From the NCBI GenBank assembly GCA_029721435.1, contig CM056574.1:1658501-1722500 (forward strand): DNA of 64,000 nt. The letters are read 5' to 3'. This DNA comes from Gymnothorax reevesii. Taxonomy: Eukaryota; Chordata; Actinopteri; Anguilliformes; Muraenidae. The notes below the pieces were generated by a model. It had not been told where the DNA came from, ran no database searches, and saw only the letters and a program-made list of their open reading frames with translations. The position numbers and the translations under genes were made by a program. Shown here piece after piece: positions 24,257 to 35,900 of this stretch. Within the stretch, counting starts at the first letter, position 1, and the number at the start of each line of letters is the position of its first letter.

Positions 24257-26835
24257 TCACCCCACATTACAGTGTCACCCCAGAGTCACCCCACATTACA
24301 GTGTCACCCCAGAGTCGCCCCACATCACTGTGTCACCCCAGACTCGTCCTGCATTACTGTGTCACCCCAGAGTCGCCCTGCATTACTGTGTCACCCCAGC
24401 GTCATCCCACATTACAGTGTCATCCCAGAGTCGCCCCATATTACAGTGTCACCCCAGAGTCGCCCCACATTACAGTGTCACCCCAGAGTCGCCTCACATC
24501 ACTGTGTCACCCCAGAGTCGCCCCGCATTACTGTCACCCCAGAGTCATCCCACATTACAGTGTCATCCCAGAGTCGCCCCATATTACAGTGTCACCCCAG
24601 AGTCGCCACACATCACTATGTCACCCCAGAGTCGCCCGGCATTACTGTGTCACCCCAGAGTCATCCCACATGACAGTGTCACCCCAGAGTCGCCCCACAT
24701 TACAGTGTCACCCCAGAGTCGCCCCACATCACTGTGTCACCCCAGAGTCGCCCGGCATTACTGTGTCACCCCAGAGTCATCCCACATGACAGTGTCACCC
24801 CAGAGTCGCCCCACATTACAGTGTCACCCCAGAGTCGCCCCACATCACTGTGTCACCCCAGAGTCGCCCTGCATTACTGTGTCACGCCAGAGTCATCCCA
24901 CATTACAGTGTCATCCCAGAGTCGCGCCATATTACAGTGTCACCCCAGAGTCGCCCCACATCACTGTGTCACCCCAGAGTCGCCCCGCATTACTGTCATC
25001 CCAGAGTCGCGCCATATTACAGTGTCACCCCAGAGTCGCCCCACATCACTGTGTCACCCCAGAGTCGCCCCGCATTACTGTCATCCCAGAGTCGCCCCAC
25101 AAGACAGTGTCACCCCAAAGTCGCCCCACATTAGTGTCACCCCAGAATCACCCCACATTACAGTGTCATTCCAGAGTCGCCCCACATTACGCTGTGACCC
25201 CAGAGTAGCCCCATATTACTGTCACCCCAGACTCGCCCCACATTAATGTCACCCCAGAGTAGCCCCATATTACTGTGTCATCCCAGAGTCGCCCCACATT
25301 ACACTGTCACCCTAGAGTCACCCTACATTACAGTGTCACCCCAGAGTCGCGCCACATCACTGTGTCACCCCAGACTCGTCCCGCATTATTTTGTCACCCC
25401 AGAGTCGCCCTGCATTACTGTGTCACCCCAGAGTCATCCCACATTACAGTGTCATCCCAGAGTCGCCCCATATTACAGTGTCACCCCAGAGTCGCCCCAC
25501 ATTACAGTGTCACCCCAGAGTCACCCCACATTACAGTGTCACCCCAGAGTCGCCTCACATTACTGTCACCCCAGAGTCATCCCACATTACAGTGTCATCC
25601 CAGAGTCGCCCCATATTACAGTGTCACCCCAGAGTTGCCACACATGACAGTGTCACCCCAGAGTCGCCTGGCATTACTGTGTCACCCCAGAGTCATCCCA
25701 CATGACAGTGCCACCCCAGAGTCGCCCCACATTACAGTGCCACCCCAGAGTCGCCCCACATTACAGTGTCACCCCAGAGTCGCCCCACATTACAGTGTCA
25801 CCCCAGAGTCGCCCCACATCACTGTGTCACCCCAGAGTCGCCCTGCATTACTGTGTCACCCCAGAGTCATTCGACATGACAGTGTTATCCCAGAGTCGCC
25901 CCATATTAGTGTCACCCCAGAGTCGCCCCACATCACTGTGTCACCCCAGAGTCGCCCCGCATTACTGTCATCCCAGAGTCGCCCCACAAGACAGTGTCAC
26001 CCCAGAGTTGCCCCACATTACAGTGTCACCCCAGAATCACCCCACATTACAGTGTCATTCCAGAGTCGCCAAACATTACGCTGTCACCCCAGAGTAGCCC
26101 CATATTACTGTCACCCCAGACTCGCCCCACATTACTGTCACCCCAGAGTAGCCCCATATTACTGTGTCACTCCAGAGTCGCCCCACATTACAGTGTCACC
26201 CCAGAGTTGCCCCACCTTACAGTGTCACCCCATTGTCGCCTCACATTACTATCACCCCAGAGTCGCCCCACATTACAGTGTCACCCCAGAGTCACACCAT
26301 ATTAAAGTGTAACCCCAGAGTCGCCCCACATTACAGTGTCACCCCAGAGTTGCGCCACATTACAGTGTCACCCCAGATTCACCCCACATTTGTGTCACCC
26401 CAGAGTCACACCATATTAAAGCGTAACCCCAGAGTCCCCCCACATTACTGTGTCACCCCAGAGTCGCACCACATTACTGTCACCCCGGAGTCGCACCACA
26501 TTTGTGTCACCCCAGAGTCACCCCACATTACTGCGTCTCCCCAGAGTCGCCCCACATTACAGTGTCACCCCATTGTCGCCTCACATTACTATCACCCCAG
26601 AGTCGCCCCACATTACAGTGTCACCCCAGAGTCACACCATATTAAAGTGTAACCCCAGAGTCGCCCCACATTACAGTGTCACCCCAGAGTTGCGCCACAT
26701 TACAGTGTCACCCCAGATTCACCCCACATTTGTGTCACCCCAGAGTCCCCCCACATTACTGTGTCACCCCAGAGTCGCCCCACATTACTGTGTCATCCCA
26801 GAGTCACCCCACGTTTGTGTCATCCCAGGGTCGCC
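24257..26835. repeat. 29-bp minisatellite, about 90 units
   Basis: The unit reads TGTCACCCCAGAGTCGCCCC followed by ACATTACAG, 29 bases, with shorter variants lacking TG or GTG. The three + phases have no stop, so overlapping open frames with SPQSRPTLQCHPRVAPHYSV-type repeats appear. These are a property of the unit, not evidence of a gene. Blocks are duplicated: a rare variant containing CCCATTGTCGCCTCAC at about 26229 recurs 340 bases later at about 26569 with the same following units. The array decays into unique sequence around 26835. Confidence 0.95.
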
Positions 26836-26919
26836 GATTGACAGTCTGACTGAGCTCTTCCTGTTCAAATCGGGTCTCCAATGATCGATATTGTTAAATG
26901 GTTGGAGATACAAAATATA

Positions 26920-28426
26920 CTGAGAACAAATGAAAACGCACCACTTGAAAAAAGTCAATATTTAAGTTCAAATGAACTTAAATATAATTTTTATACAACA
27001 ACAACACTACAGTGACATCACTCGACATGCCAGGTGCAAGAAATGCGAGAATTTCAAGTTTACTATAACGCTAGGCAATTTTTTGCAAAAACGCAACATC
27101 TTGCACGCACACCACGGAAAAAATTTGTTTCACTCTGAATTTATGCACACATTGCCTTTAAAAGCATGTGAATCCGAATAAAATTTCACTTCTTCACTGA
27201 CACTTGTGAAACGTCGACACTATGCCGCGACTTACTGCCCCTGAACGGGAACGTGCCATAGGCATGCTTCAAATTGGCGCCAGCACCAGGGAAATTGCCA
27301 GACGACTACACTGCACACACACAACGATCGCAAGACTCCATCAAAGGTTTCTGCACACGGGGAGCACTCGGGACCGTCCTCGACCGGGTCAACAACGTGT
27401 GACAACGGCACGTCAGGACCGTCAGATCGTACGGGATCATGTCCGAGACCGAACACAACCAGCAACAAGAACGGCTGCTCAAGTCCAAGGACGACGTGGA
27501 TTCATTCACCCCAACACCATACGGAACCGTCTGTGAGCTGCAGGCCTGCGTGCACGACGTCCTTATTTCGGCCCCATATTGACGGATCGTCTCCGAAACC
27601 AGCGTCTACAGTGGGCAAACAGGCACCAGAATTGGCGACTACGACAATGGCACGGTGTCATCTTTTCTTACGAGTCACGATTTCACTTAAGGAATGCAGA
27701 TGGCCGTATACGTGTTTGGTGGAGACGTGGTGAACGTTATAACGCCGATTGTGTCGTTCAAACGAATCGTTGGGGTGGTGGCAGCGTTATGGTGTGGGGT
27801 GGAATAAGCTACCATCACAGATCCCCTCTCCATATCTTCAGAGGAAGGGTGAACGGCGTCTACTACCAGGACCAGGTGCTGCAGAACCATGTTGTGCCGT
27901 TCTTCAACCAACACCACGATGTCCACACGTTCCAAGAGGACAACGCTAGGGCGCACACTGCAAGGGTGTCCATGCAGTACCTTGCACAGCAGAACATACC
28001 CGTGCTTCAGTGGCCAGCTCTGTCACCCGACCTCTCCCCTATCAAGCACTTATGGGATGAAATTGGACGACGTCTTTCACGTCGACGCCAGATGGATAAC
28101 ATCCGAGAACTTGAGGTTGCCCTTGTTCAGGAGTGGAATGCTATCCCTCAGAACACTATCCAGAGACTGATCAACTCCATGCGACGACGATGCACCGCAC
28201 GTGTCAATGCAAATGGCGGTCACACCCGTTATTGACTTTCCTGTTTGACCCCTACACCAGTTAAACCTCTCTCGCGCATTCACAATATCGTGAATGAAAT
28301 TGAATGATGTTTACATGTCTTCTTAAATCATTCATTATCTCAAATGCATCATACGTATATACTTAACATATCAATCCATGGAGCTATTCCAGATTTCGTG
28401 AGTGGTGCGTTTTCATATGGACTGAG
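26920..28426 (+). mobile_element. Complete but inactive Tc1-type transposon
   Basis: The element is 1507 bp between TA at 26918-26919 and TA at 28427-28428. Its termini share CTGAG and then ATGAAAACGCACCACT in opposite orientation (left 26920 onward, right end 28426 backward), with divergence in between. The terminal repeats are much shorter than those of the 17.4-kb element, and the encoded transposase belongs to a clearly different Tc1 lineage (N-terminus MPRLTAPERERAIGML). Confidence 0.88.
27222..28235 (+). pseudogene. Tc1 transposase with premature stop and lost catalytic residues
   Basis: One frame of 338 codons covers a full-length Tc1 transposase, interrupted only by a TGA at 27534-27536 (codon 105). 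The N-terminus has the helix-turn-helix region (ASTREIARRLHCTHTTIARL). The motif around the first catalytic aspartate reads FSYESRFHL where the family has SDES, so the aspartate is replaced by tyrosine. The second aspartate is kept (FQEDNARAHTA). The glutamate motif reads SPIKHLWDEIGRR where the family has SPIEH, so the glutamate is replaced by lysine. Two of three catalytic residues are gone in addition to the stop. The family comparison is from memory. Confidence 0.9.
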
Positions 28427-28428
28427 TA

Positions 28429-29506
28429 ATACTTGACAAGCTTCTGTTGTCTTCACACAAGTCGCAATGTAGATGAATGTTAGAACTTTCGGAGTAGTAA
28501 CATAACTTAAGGTTGACTTTGGCCGTAGGTTTATGACAGTGTTTGAGTGTGTGTGTATGTTTACACAGGGCTCGATGTGCCATTTTGTTTGACGTGTAAT
28601 TGGCTCTCGGTTCCGCAGACGCGGATGGGCCGCAGGACTCGAGTCCTTTGGTCTGGGATGATGTTCCTAAATAAATAAATTAATTAATTTAAAAATAAAA
28701 AATAAAAAAAAATTAAAAAAAAAAAAGAGTGGGCCGGTGCCCAGATTATTTTTCATAGCCAAGTTAGGGAAAAATTCCAGCTATGTATAATTTCATTGGC
28801 TGAAGTGTGGCTCAGAGCAGAAGCGGTTCCACAACTTTGTTAGGAAAAATAAGCCCCCGGGACGGTGCTGGCTCACGCGGTGGGTGTTCATCTAAACATT
28901 TGCGGACCTGCTGGGCAGAAATAACGGCCAATCAAACGCGTCTCAGATGAACAAGCGCAATTCAAAACCTCCCAACAAAACCCTATCACCTAATTCAGAG
29001 CGTTGCATTCACATCTTAGTATTCATTATTATTTGCCTAAAATAATTAGAATAATAACAATAATAATAATAATGTACAGTAATCTCACTAACACTGACAT
29101 TTCACCTCCTCAGCACAATCCCTTTGACAAACTGCATTTTCAGCCGCAATCACTTCCTAGCCCTCTGCAAACTGAAGGCTGCTAAATTGGTGACTGGTTG
29201 TCTTGTACGTTTCTATTTGCCAGATACAGAACTTGACATTACTTTGCGCTGAATGTTAGTTGCCAGATTTCCACCCACGAAGATTCTGTTGAGATCTCTT
29301 TGAATTAGTCTAATGCGCATTTAAAATGGTCATTTGTTCAAATATTGAGTTCATCGTCTGAAAATTTCACTGTTCTATTGCTAATTTCTAAATAAATACT
29401 AAGCGATTTATGCAAGATAAGTCATATGACTGGCCCCAGTGGAACCCTGTCCTGACTCTTTCAATTGTGCGGCCATTTATGTGCAGGAATGTGGAACGAA
29501 GAGCAG

Positions 29507-29507
<1 letters not shown>
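28429..29507. other. Noncoding spacer with A-rich patch
   Basis: No gene is recognised. An A-rich, low-complexity stretch lies at about 28670-28727 and a short AAT-type simple repeat near 29045-29075. Confidence 0.55.
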
Positions 29508-29538
<31 letters not shown>

Positions 29539-31471
29539 GAAAGAGAGAGTGTGCACGTGTGAATGCATTTCTGCATGTTTTTGTCCGTATGTATGTGTAT
29601 GTATGAGAGAATGCAGTTATGTGTTTGTGTGGGCGCGCATGTGTGTATGTGTGAGGGTGAGAGTGTGCGTGTTTGTGTTTGCGTGCTGGTAAGAAGCATG
29701 CATGGGTGTAATATGTTTGTGTATGTGAGAAGTGGGCATATGAGTGTGTGTGAGAGAGAAGCCTGAATGCATGGATGTTTGTACGCTTGAGACCATGTGT
29801 GTAGTGTTTGTGTGTGTTTATGAGTGAGAGTGTAGGTATGTATGTATGTGTTTGTGTGTGTTTATGAGTGTAGGTATGCATGCGTTTGTGTGTGTTTATG
29901 AGTGTGAGTGTAGGTATGCATGCGTTTGTGTGTGTTTATGAGTGTGAGTGTAGGTATGCATGTGTTTGTGTGTGTTTATGAGTGAGAGTGTAAGTATGTA
30001 TGTGTTTGTGTGTTTATGAGTGAGAGTGTAGGTATGTGTGTGTTTGTGTGTGTTTATGAGTGAGAGTGTCGGTATGTATGTGTTTGTGTGTGTTTATGAG
30101 TGAGAGTGTAGGTATGTATGTGTTTGTGTGTGTTTATGAGTGTGAGTGTAGGTATGTATGTGTTTGTGTGTGTTTATGAGTGAGAGTGTAGGTATGTGTG
30201 TGTTTGTGTGTGTTTATGAGTGAGAGTGTTGGTATGTATGTGTTTGTGTCTGTTTTTGAGTGAGAGTGTAGGTATGTATGTGTTTGTGTGTGTTTATGAG
30301 TGTGAGTGTAGGTATGTATGTGTTTGTGTGTGTTTATGAGTGAGAGTGTAGGTATGTATGTGTTTGTGTGTGTTTATGAGTGAGAGTGTAGGTATGTATG
30401 TGTTTGTGTGTGTTTATGAGTGAGAGTGTCAGTATGTATGTGTTTGTGTGTGTTTATGAGTGAGAGTGTCGGTATGTATGTGTTTGTGTGTGTTTATGAG
30501 TGTGAGTGTAGGTATGTATGTGTTTGTGTGTGTTTATGAGTGTGAGTGTAGGTATGTATGTGTTTGTGTGTGTATGAGTGAGAGTGTAGATATGGATGTG
30601 TTTGTGTGTGTTTATGAGTGAGAGTGTAGGTATGTATGTGTTTGTGTGTGTTTATGAGTGAGAGTGTCGGTATGTATGTGTTTGTGTGTGTTTATGAGTG
30701 AGAGTGTCGGTATGTATGTGTTTGTGTGTATGAGTGTAGGTATGTATGTGTTTGTGTGTTTATGAGTGTGAGTGTAGGTATGTATGTGTTTCTGTGTGTT
30801 TATGAGTGAGAGTGTCAGTATGTATGTGTTTGTGTGTGTTGATGAGTGAGAGTGTAGGTATGTATGTGTTTGTGTGTGTTGATGAGTGTGAGTGTCGGTC
30901 TGTATGTGTTTGTGTGTGTTTATGAGTGAGAGTGAAGGTATGGATGTGTTTGTGTGTGTTTATGAGTGAGAGTGACGGTATGTATGTGTTTGTGTGTATG
31001 AGTGTAGGTATGTATGTGTTTGTGTGTTTATGAGTGTGAGTGTAGGTATGTATGTGTTTCTGTGTGTTTATGAGTGAGAGTGTCAGTATGTATGTGTTTG
31101 TGTGTGTTGATGAGTGAGAGTGTAGGTATGTATGTGTTTGTGTGTGTTGATGAGTGAGAGTGTAGGTATGTATGTGTTTGTGTGTGTTTATGAGTGTGAG
31201 TGTCGGTCTGTATGTGTTTGTGTGTGTTTATGAGTGAGAGTGTAGGTATGGATGTGTTTGTGTGTGTTTATGAGTGAGAGTGTCGGTATGTATGTGTTTG
31301 TGTGTGTTTATGAGTGAGAGTGTCGATATGTTTGTGTTTGTGTGTATGAGAGCATGCATGCATTTATGTGCTGGTGTGTGTGTGAGACCTTGTATGTCTG
31401 TAGTAGTATGTTTGTGTGTATGAGAAGTGTGAATGTGTGTAATTTTTGTGTTTGTGTGCGTGTGTGTGCGC

Positions 31472-31505
<34 letters not shown>

Positions 31506-31650
31506 CTGTGAGCGTGAGAATGTGCGTGTTTGTGTGCATGAAAGAAGCATGCTTGTGTGTAACATGTTTGTGTGTGTGCATGCGAGTGTGTGCATGCATG
31601 TCATTGAAAGTGCCTGTGTGTATACATGTGCACATGTGGGTGTGTGATGT
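29508..31650. repeat. GT-rich region with 40-bp minisatellite (about 38 units)
   Basis: The core at about 29808-31345 is built of a 40-base unit reading GTTTATGAGTGAGAGTGTAG then GTATGTATGTGTTTGTGTGT, with GTGTGAGTGTCG-type variants and some shortened units. It is flanked by (GT)n microsatellites at about 29510-29536 and 31445-31500. The strand is almost pure purine-pyrimidine alternation in places. Short frames rich in CVCVCV (+) or HTHTHT (-) are artefacts of the repeat. A block near 30720-30870 recurs at about 30985-31110. Confidence 0.93.
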
Positions 31651-32041
31651 TACGGTGCCAGGCTGGGGCTTGGCTACGGCACCAGCAGTTTGTGCTCAAC
31701 AGTCAGATCACGACGTGGGGTCATGAAAAGTACAGGTCGAAATCTCCCTCACATTCCAAATAAATGTAACATGGACGACAGATGTAACCCTGAACTGCTG
31801 ACCCTCCGTCAGGACACTGCTCAAAGTTCAGCCCTACTTTCCCCAAAAAACAACTCTCCAGTGCACTCTGGGTACCTGGGGCCTTCATATTGCCCTCTCT
31901 GATGCAATATGCCACAATGGCTGTTATTTCTGGCTGCCGTCTGTTTATGGACTGAGTGCTGCCCTCTAGTGGCCATACCCTTGCACTGCTCCCTCCCTGA
32001 CACTGGTGTTTATGATTCTAATGCTTCGCTTCCCCCAACAG
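31651..32041 (+). other. Sequence upstream of the receptor's first coding exon
   Basis: This short non-repetitive stretch is probably intron and ends in the splice acceptor at 32041. An upstream in-frame ATG at 31909 would add 46 residues, but it lies on the intron side of that acceptor, so I do not use it. Confidence 0.5.
32022..32041 (+). promoter_or_regulatory. Splice acceptor before receptor coding exon 1
   Basis: The polypyrimidine tract GCTTCGCTTCCCCCAACAG ends at 32041. The exon begins ACATA and then ATG at 32047. An acceptor this strong, 5 bases before a well-placed start codon, argues that the 5' untranslated region is encoded in one or more upstream exons. Confidence 0.7.
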
Positions 32042-32046
32042 ACATA

Positions 32047-32336
32047 ATGAGCTCCTTCCTGATGAACACCACCTCCCTCCCAGCCAACCGATCGCTGTCC
32101 TCTGCCCTGCCGCTGGGGGAGGGGCCTAACCACACCTGGCTGGGTCTACAGGTGGCTCCGTCCCAGGTGGCAGTGGGGGCCCTCCTGACGCTGATCGACC
32201 TGGTGACGTTCCTGGGGAACACTGTGGTGTTCGTCTGCCCCATCGTGGAGCGGCGTCTCCGAACAGTGACATACATGTTTATCATGTCCCTCGCCATGGC
32301 CGACCTGTTGGTCGCGTGTCTCGTCATGCCCTTCAG
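32047..32336 (+). CDS. Aminergic GPCR (5-HT4-like), coding exon 1: N-terminus to TM2
   Basis: First coding exon of a 417-residue class A G-protein-coupled receptor at the plasma membrane (290 + 177 + 787 nt across three exons). It encodes residues 1-96 plus two bases of codon 97. The extracellular N-terminus has three N-glycosylation sequons (N7-TT, N14-RS, N28-HT). TM1 carries the conserved GN pair in TFLGNTVVF, and TM2 has the sodium-site aspartate in SLAMADLLVACLVMPF. The start at 32047 is chosen because it sits just after a good splice acceptor and gives a normal-length glycosylated N-terminus. The donor is CCCTTCAG then GTGAGA at 32337. Spliced to the next exon it reads MPF-S-IIYEVTG, as aminergic receptors do. 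Residues close to 5-HT4 receptors suggest a serotonin-receptor-like gene. The exact orthologue is uncertain, so no symbol is given. Confidence 0.92.
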
Positions 32337-32971
32337 GTGAGACAAACGCGTGGCGAGGTGGCGGCGGTACGCCATCAACCCACAACCCTTGCGCACTTCT
32401 GATGCATCATGATGCATCACCACAATGAGCCTTTAGTTTTGTGTTGACTCATAATGAGGCACTGAACAAATGTCTGTGTGCGAGTGTCAAATATTCTCAG
32501 ATATGTATTCAATCCTTGACTATAAGCCATTGGTAATACTAAATTATGTAGCGAGCTGGCAGTAATGTTTGTGTGTGCGCGCGCATGTTTAAATGAAAAC
32601 AAAAGCAAAACAGCAATTTGCACTGAATGAATTAACTGCTTCGAAAAGGCAAAATATTTGCGCTCAAATTGTTGAAACACGGCTAAAATCTCACAGGATA
32701 AAAGAAACTAAGTGAAATTGCATTTTCATTCACAGTTTACTCATAGGGAGCAGCTGAAAAGGAGTTATTCAACCTTTTAATGGAAATGAAAATACGTCAC
32801 ATCATGACATCATTTTGTAGCACAGCGAGAGGGGCCTCAAGAGACTGTGTTCCCACACCTCGAAACAGGGAGCCCCCTACAGGGAGGTCACAGAATTACA
32901 CAACCTACCTGACGAGGCAATACATACATGCTGTGTTGTGTAGCAAGCAAAAACATGGACGACAACAATGA
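32337..32971 (+). other. Receptor intron 1, left non-repetitive part
   Basis: Intron 1 runs 32337-44508 (12.2 kb). Its first 635 bases are unique AT-rich sequence, after which the 31-bp array begins. Confidence 0.75.
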
Positions 32972-35900
32972 GTAATCTGTGGTGACTCGCTCCCTCTGCA
33001 GTGTAATCTGTGGTGACTCACTCCCTCTGCAGTGTAATCTGTGGTGACTCGCTCCCTCTGCAGGGTAATCTGTGGTGACTCGCTCCCTCTGCAGTGTAGT
33101 CTGTGGTGACTCGCTCCCTCTGTAGAGTAATCTTTGGCGACGCACTCGCTCTGCAGTGTGATCTGTGACAACTCAATCTCTCAGCAGAGTAATCGGTGGC
33201 GACTCGCTCCCTCTGCAGAGTAATCGGTGGCGACTCGCTCCCTCTGCAGAGGAAACGGTGGCGACTCGCTCCCTCTGCAGAGTAATCGGTGGCGACTCGC
33301 TCCCTCTGCAGAGGAAACGGTGGCGACTCGCTCCCTCTGCAGAGTAATCGGTGGCGACTCGCTCCCTCTGCAGAGTAATCGGTGGCGACTCGCTCCCTCT
33401 GCAGAGTAATCGGTGGCGACTCGCTACCTCTGCAGGGTAATCTGTGGCGACTCGCTCCCTCTGCAGTGTAATCTGTGGCGACTCGCTCCCTCTGCAGAGT
33501 AATCGGTGGCGACTCGCTCCCTCTGCAGAGTAATCGGTGGCGACTCGCTCCCTCTGCAGAGTAGTCTGTGGTGACTCGCGCCCTCTGCAGAGTAGTCTGT
33601 GGTGACTCGCGCCCTCTGCAGAGTAGTCTGTGGTGACTCGCGCCCTTTGCAGTGTAGTCTGTGGTGACTCGCGCCCTCTGCAGTGTAGTCTGTGGTGACT
33701 CGCGCCCTCTGCAGTGTAGTCTGTGGTGACTCGCTCCCTCTGCAGTGTAGTCTGTGGTGACTCGCTCCCTCTGCAGTGTAGTCTGTGGTGAGTCGCTCCC
33801 TCAACAGAGTAATCTGTTGTGACTGGCTCCCTCTGCAGAGTAATCTGTGGTGAGTCGCTCCCTCTGCAGAGTAATCTGTGGTGACTCGCTCCCTCTGCAG
33901 TGTAGTCTGTGGTGACTCGCTCCCTCTGCAGAGTAATCTGTGGTGACTCGCTCCCTCTGCAGAGTAATTTGTGGTGACTCGCTCCTTTTGCAGGGTAATC
34001 ATTGGTGACTCACTCCCTTTGCAGAGAAAACTGTGGTGACTCACTCCCTCTGCAAAGTAATCTGTGGTGACTCGCTCCCTCTGCAGTGTAGTCTGTGGTG
34101 ACTCGCTCCCTCTGCAGAGTAATCGGTGGTGACTCGCTCCCTCTGCAGAGTAATCTTTGGCGACTCGATCCCTCTGCAGAGTAATCCGTGGTGACTCGCT
34201 CCCTCTGCAGAGTAATCTGTGGTGACTCGCTCCCTCTGCAGTGTAGTCTGTGGTGACTCGCTCCCTCTGCAGTGTAGTCTGTGGTGACTCGATCCCTCTG
34301 CAGTGTAGTCTGTGGCGACTCGCTCCCTCTGCAGAGTAATCTTTGGCGACTCACTCGCTCTGCAGTGTGATCTGTGGTGACATGCTCCTTCTGCAGAGTA
34401 ATCTGTGGTGACTCACTCCCTCTGCAGAGTAATATGTGGTGACTCCCTCCCTCTGCAGAGTAATCTGTGGCGACTCGCTCCCTCTGCAGAGTAATTTGTG
34501 GTGACTCGCTCCTTTTGCAGGGTAATCATTGGTGACTCACTCCCTTTGCAGGGAAAACTGTGGTGACTCACTCCCTCTGCAAAGTAATCTGTGGTGACTC
34601 GCTCCCTCTGCAGTGTAGTCTGTGGTGACTCGTTCCCCCTGCAGTGTAGTCTGTGGTGACTCGCTGCCTCTGTAGAGTAATCTTTGGTGACTCACTCGCT
34701 CTGCAGTGTGATCTCTGGCGACTCAATCTCTCTGCAGAGTAATGTGTGGTGACTCACTCCCTCTGCGGAGTAATCTGTGGTGACTCGCTCCCTCTGCAGA
34801 GTAATCTGTGGTGACTCGCTCCTTCTGCAGAGTAATCTGTGGTGACTCGCTCGCTCTGCAGTGTGATCTGTTGCAACTCAATCTCTCTGCAGAGTAATGT
34901 GTGGTGAGTCGCTCCCTCTGCAGAGTAATGTGTGGTGAGTCGCTCCCTCTGCAGAGTAATCTGTGGTGACTCGCTCCCTCTGCAGTGTAGTCTGTGGTGA
35001 CTCGTGCCCTCTGCAGAGTAATCTGTGGTGACTCGCTCCCTCTGCAGAGTAATCTGTGGTGACGCGCTCCCTCTGCAGAGTAATGTGTGGTGAGTCGCTC
35101 TCTCTGCAGAGTAATCTGTGGTGACTCGCTCCCTCTGCAGAGTAATGTGTGGTGAGTCGCTCTCTCTGCAGAGTAATCTGTGGTGACTCGCTCCCTCTGC
35201 AGAGTAATCTGTGGTGACTCGCTCCCTCTGCAGAGTAATCTGTGGTGAATCGCTCCCTCTGCAGAGTAATCTGTGGTGACTCGCTCCCTCTGCAGAGTAA
35301 TTTGTGGTGACTCGCTCCCTCTGCAGAGTAATCTGTGGTGACTCGCTCCCTCTGTAGAGTAATCTTTGGTGACTCACTCGCTCTGCAGTGTGATCTGTTG
35401 CAACTCAATCTCTCTGCAGAGTAATGTGTGGTGAGTCGCTCCCTCTGCAGAGTAATGTGTGGTGAGTCGCTCCCTCTGCAGAGTAATCTGTGGTGACTCG
35501 CTCCCTCTGCAGTGTAGTCTGTGGTGACTCGTGCCCTCTGCAGAGTAATCTGTGGTGACTCGCTCCCTCTGCAGAGTAATCTGTGGTGACGCGCTCCCTC
35601 TGCAAGGTAATCTGTGGTGACATGCTCCTTCTGCAGAGTAATTTGTGGTGACTCGCTCCCTCTGCAGAGTAATCTGTGGTGACTCGCTCCCTCTGTAGAG
35701 TAATCTTTGGTGACTCACTCGCTCTGCAGTGTGATCTGTTGCAACTCAATCTCTCTGCAGAGTAATGTGTGGTGAGTCGCTCCCTCTGCAGAGTAATGTG
35801 TGGTGAGTCGCTCTCTCTGCAGAGTAATCTGTGGTGACTCGCTCCCTCTGCAGAGTAATCTGTGGTGACTCGCTCCCTCTGCAAGGTAATCTGTGGTGAC

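Noticed and set aside
24171..26884. Several overlapping + frames of 100-345 codons in the 29-bp array
   Set aside because: They arise from the same stop-free cycling effect. Different phases give the same repeat peptide, so none can be preferred.
29388..31647. Frames rich in Cys-Val or His-Thr in the GT repeats
   Set aside because: They are direct translations of (GT)n and (CA)n simple repeats.
31909..32046. In-frame upstream ATG adding 46 residues to the receptor
   Set aside because: It lies on the intron side of a strong acceptor at 32041, and the added peptide does not resemble an aminergic receptor N-terminus.
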